Part shown: piece by piece, positions 5,635-6,958 of the stretch
How positions within the stretch are numbered: position 1 is the stretch's first letter
Layout of the letters: the number at the start of each line of letters is the position of its first letter
NCBI GenBank assembly: GCA_003246505.1
Contig: QKAI01000322.1
Coordinates: 1 to 6,958 of the forward strand
Direction of reading: 5' to 3'
Length of the DNA stretch: 6,958 bases
Source of the DNA: Spirochaetaceae bacterium
Lineage (GTDB): Bacteria > Spirochaetota > Spirochaetia > DSM-2461
Made by a program: the position numbers and the translations under genes
The notes under the pieces: generated by a model
Database searches by the model: none
Seen by the model: the letters and a program-made list of their open reading frames with translations, nothing else
Told to the model about the DNA's origin: nothing

Positions 5635-6958
5635 ATGCCTAAAACGAAATACGATTTTACCATTGAGAAGCTGGGGGAGCCTAAGATAGCCTCTCCCATC
5701 CCCTATTCGAACATTCTGGGAGACGCCATTGCCAATTATGTCACCGAGGCGGAGAAGGTTCTCTATGACATTGATCTGATGGAGGGCAAAACCGTCAAGG
5801 ACCTGGAAACTTCCGGCCTTATGGAGAAAGCCGGCCCCCGGGAGAAGATCTATTTCAATCCCCAGCACAGCCATGCGGCCATCGTCACCTGCGGAGGTCT
5901 CTGCCCCGGACTGAACGATGTGATCCGCGCCGTGGTGAGAACCCTGTGGTACCGGTACAATGTAAAGCGCATAACCGGCGTGAAATACGGCTTTACCGGT
6001 TTTCTACCCGAATATAACATTCCCACCATGGCCCTGACCCCGGATATCGTCGACGATATTCATAAGATGGGGGGCACCATGCTGGGATCTTCCCGGGGCA
6101 ACGGGAAGCGCGTGGAAGAGATCGTGGACGCCCTGGAGCGCATGAATATCAATATGCTGTTCATCATAGGGGGTGACGGGACCCAGAGGGCTTCCAACGA
6201 TATCGGGGAGGAGGTTCTGAAGAGGGGCCTTAAGGTCGCCGTAGTGGGCATACCCAAGACTATCGACAACGACCTCATGTTCACGGAGAAGACCTTCGGC
6301 TTCGAAACGGCCGTGGCCAAGGCGGTGGATGCGGTGGAAGCGGCCCATGTGGAGGCGAAGAGCGCGAATAACGGGCTGGGCCTTGTTAAGCTTATGGGGC
6401 GGGACTCGGGCTTTATCGCCGCCAGTACGGCCCTCTCCTCCAACGAAGCCAACTTTGTCCTGATTCCGGAAGTCCCCTTTGATCTCTATGGACCTAACGG
6501 TCTCCTTCACCATGTGGAGGAGCGCCTTCTTGCCCGCCAGCATGCGGTGATCATTGTGGCCGAGGGGGCGGGACAGGAGCTTGTGGAGATCCCCGAAGGG
6601 GAGGATAAGTCGGGTAACAAGCTCTATGGGGATATCGGAAAGTTCCTGGCCGGGGAGATTAAGAAGTACCTGACCGACAAGGGAATGGACTTCGCTTTGA
6701 AATATATCGATCCCAGTTATATTATCAGGGCGGCGAAGGCACTGCCTTCGGACTCCCTCTACTGCGCCCGTCTCGGAGCCAATGCGGTTCATGCGGCCAT
6801 GGCGGGAAAAACCAAATGTCTGGTCACCCTTATGAATACCCACTTCGTTCACCTCCCCATCAAGCTCGTGGTGGGGGGAAGAAAGAAGGTCGACCCGGAG
6901 AGCTCTCTCTGGCGGGATGTTCAGGAGAGCACCCGGCAGCCCCTTTCCATGCTTAACT
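5635..6958 (+). CDS. pfkA: 6-phosphofructokinase, group X (plant/trypanosome-like), 3' end outside window
   Basis: Phosphorylates fructose 6-phosphate to fructose 1,6-bisphosphate in glycolysis. The start ATG 5635 has GAGGAG 5 nt upstream. 441 codons are present with no stop before the edge; the family is about 440-460 residues, so little is missing. Residues 1-78 are the N-terminal extension typical of this group (SPIPYSNILGDAIANYV). Then come CGGLCPGLNDVIR (86-98), GGDGTQ (179-184), GIPKTIDND (205-213, catalytic Asp211) and KLMGRDSGFIA (252-262). Gly182 at the position called 104 in E. coli PfkA is the ATP-type residue, while Lys208 (position 124) is the residue found in PPi enzymes. The Gly/Lys pair occurs in plant and kinetoplastid ATP-PFKs and, from memory, in a spirochaete homologue, so ATP is the favoured donor, though PPi use cannot be excluded from sequence. 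The gene follows adenosine deaminase by 21 nt. Confidence 0.88.
   Translation, partial: MPKTKYDFTIEKLGEPKIASPIPYSNILGDAIANYVTEAEKVLYDIDLMEGKTVKDLETSGLMEKAGPREKIYFNPQHSHAAIVTCGGLCPGLNDVIRAVVRTLWYRYNVKRITGVKYGFTGFLPEYNIPTMALTPDIVDDIHKMGGTMLGSSRGNGKRVEEIVDALERMNINMLFIIGGDGTQRASNDIGEEVLKRGLKVAVVGIPKTIDNDLMFTEKTFGFETAVAKAVDAVEAAHVEAKSANNGLGLVKLMGRDSGFIAASTALSSNEANFVLIPEVPFDLYGPNGLLHHVEERLLARQHAVIIVAEGAGQELVEIPEGEDKSGNKLYGDIGKFLAGEIKKYLTDKGMDFALKYIDPSYIIRAAKALPSDSLYCARLGANAVHAAMAGKTKCLVTLMNTHFVHLPIKLVVGGRKKVDPESSLWRDVQESTRQPLSMLN

Noticed and set aside
6004..6852. Minus-strand open frames opposite the phosphofructokinase gene
   Set aside because: The sense frame carries all catalytic motifs of the kinase; the antisense products show no family resemblance and no ribosome site was evident.

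Overview
The window is an ordinary-looking piece of bacterial chromosome holding six protein genes on alternating strands (+ - + - + +). Both ends cut through genes. No rRNA, tRNA, CRISPR array, insertion sequence or phage gene is visible. The coding sequence is moderately GC-rich with many C/G-ending codons, and the spacers are much richer in A and T. The phosphofructokinase belongs to the plant/trypanosome-like type also known from spirochaetes. It sits near a pyruvate phosphate dikinase, a J-domain protein and a FlhG/MinD-like ATPase. This mix suggests a free-living or host-associated spirochaete, but that is an inference from family resemblance, not a proven placement.

Layout. Bases 1-1687 (+) hold the C-terminal two thirds of a pyruvate phosphate dikinase (ppdK), with the central phosphohistidine and the C-terminal PEP/pyruvate barrel. 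Bases 1674-2459 (-) hold a 261-residue J-domain protein that overlaps the ppdK tail by 14 nt and carries an in-frame palindromic repeat. Bases 2460-2607 are a divergent control region with a strong plus-strand terminator and promoters in both directions. Bases 2608-3186 (+) encode a 192-residue protein I do not recognise. Bases 3183-4355 (-) encode a FlhG/MinD-type ATPase whose stop overlaps the stop of the previous gene. Bases 4356-4536 are a second, AT-rich divergent control region. Bases 4537-5613 (+) encode adenosine deaminase, followed after 21 nt by a group X 6-phosphofructokinase (5635 to the right edge), probably as a two-gene operon.

How the genes fit together. Dikinase and phosphofructokinase act at the two ends of glycolysis, and adenosine deaminase feeds purine-nucleoside salvage, whose ribose phosphate can enter sugar metabolism. 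The other three genes have no evident metabolic link. The most notable points are regulatory or structural. Two genes appear to be transcribed as leaderless mRNAs with the same 6-nt gap from -10 box to ATG. ppdK may have a very long 3' end running antisense through the whole J-domain gene. The dikinase lacks the usual threonine beside its catalytic histidine. I see no clear undescribed multi-gene system.
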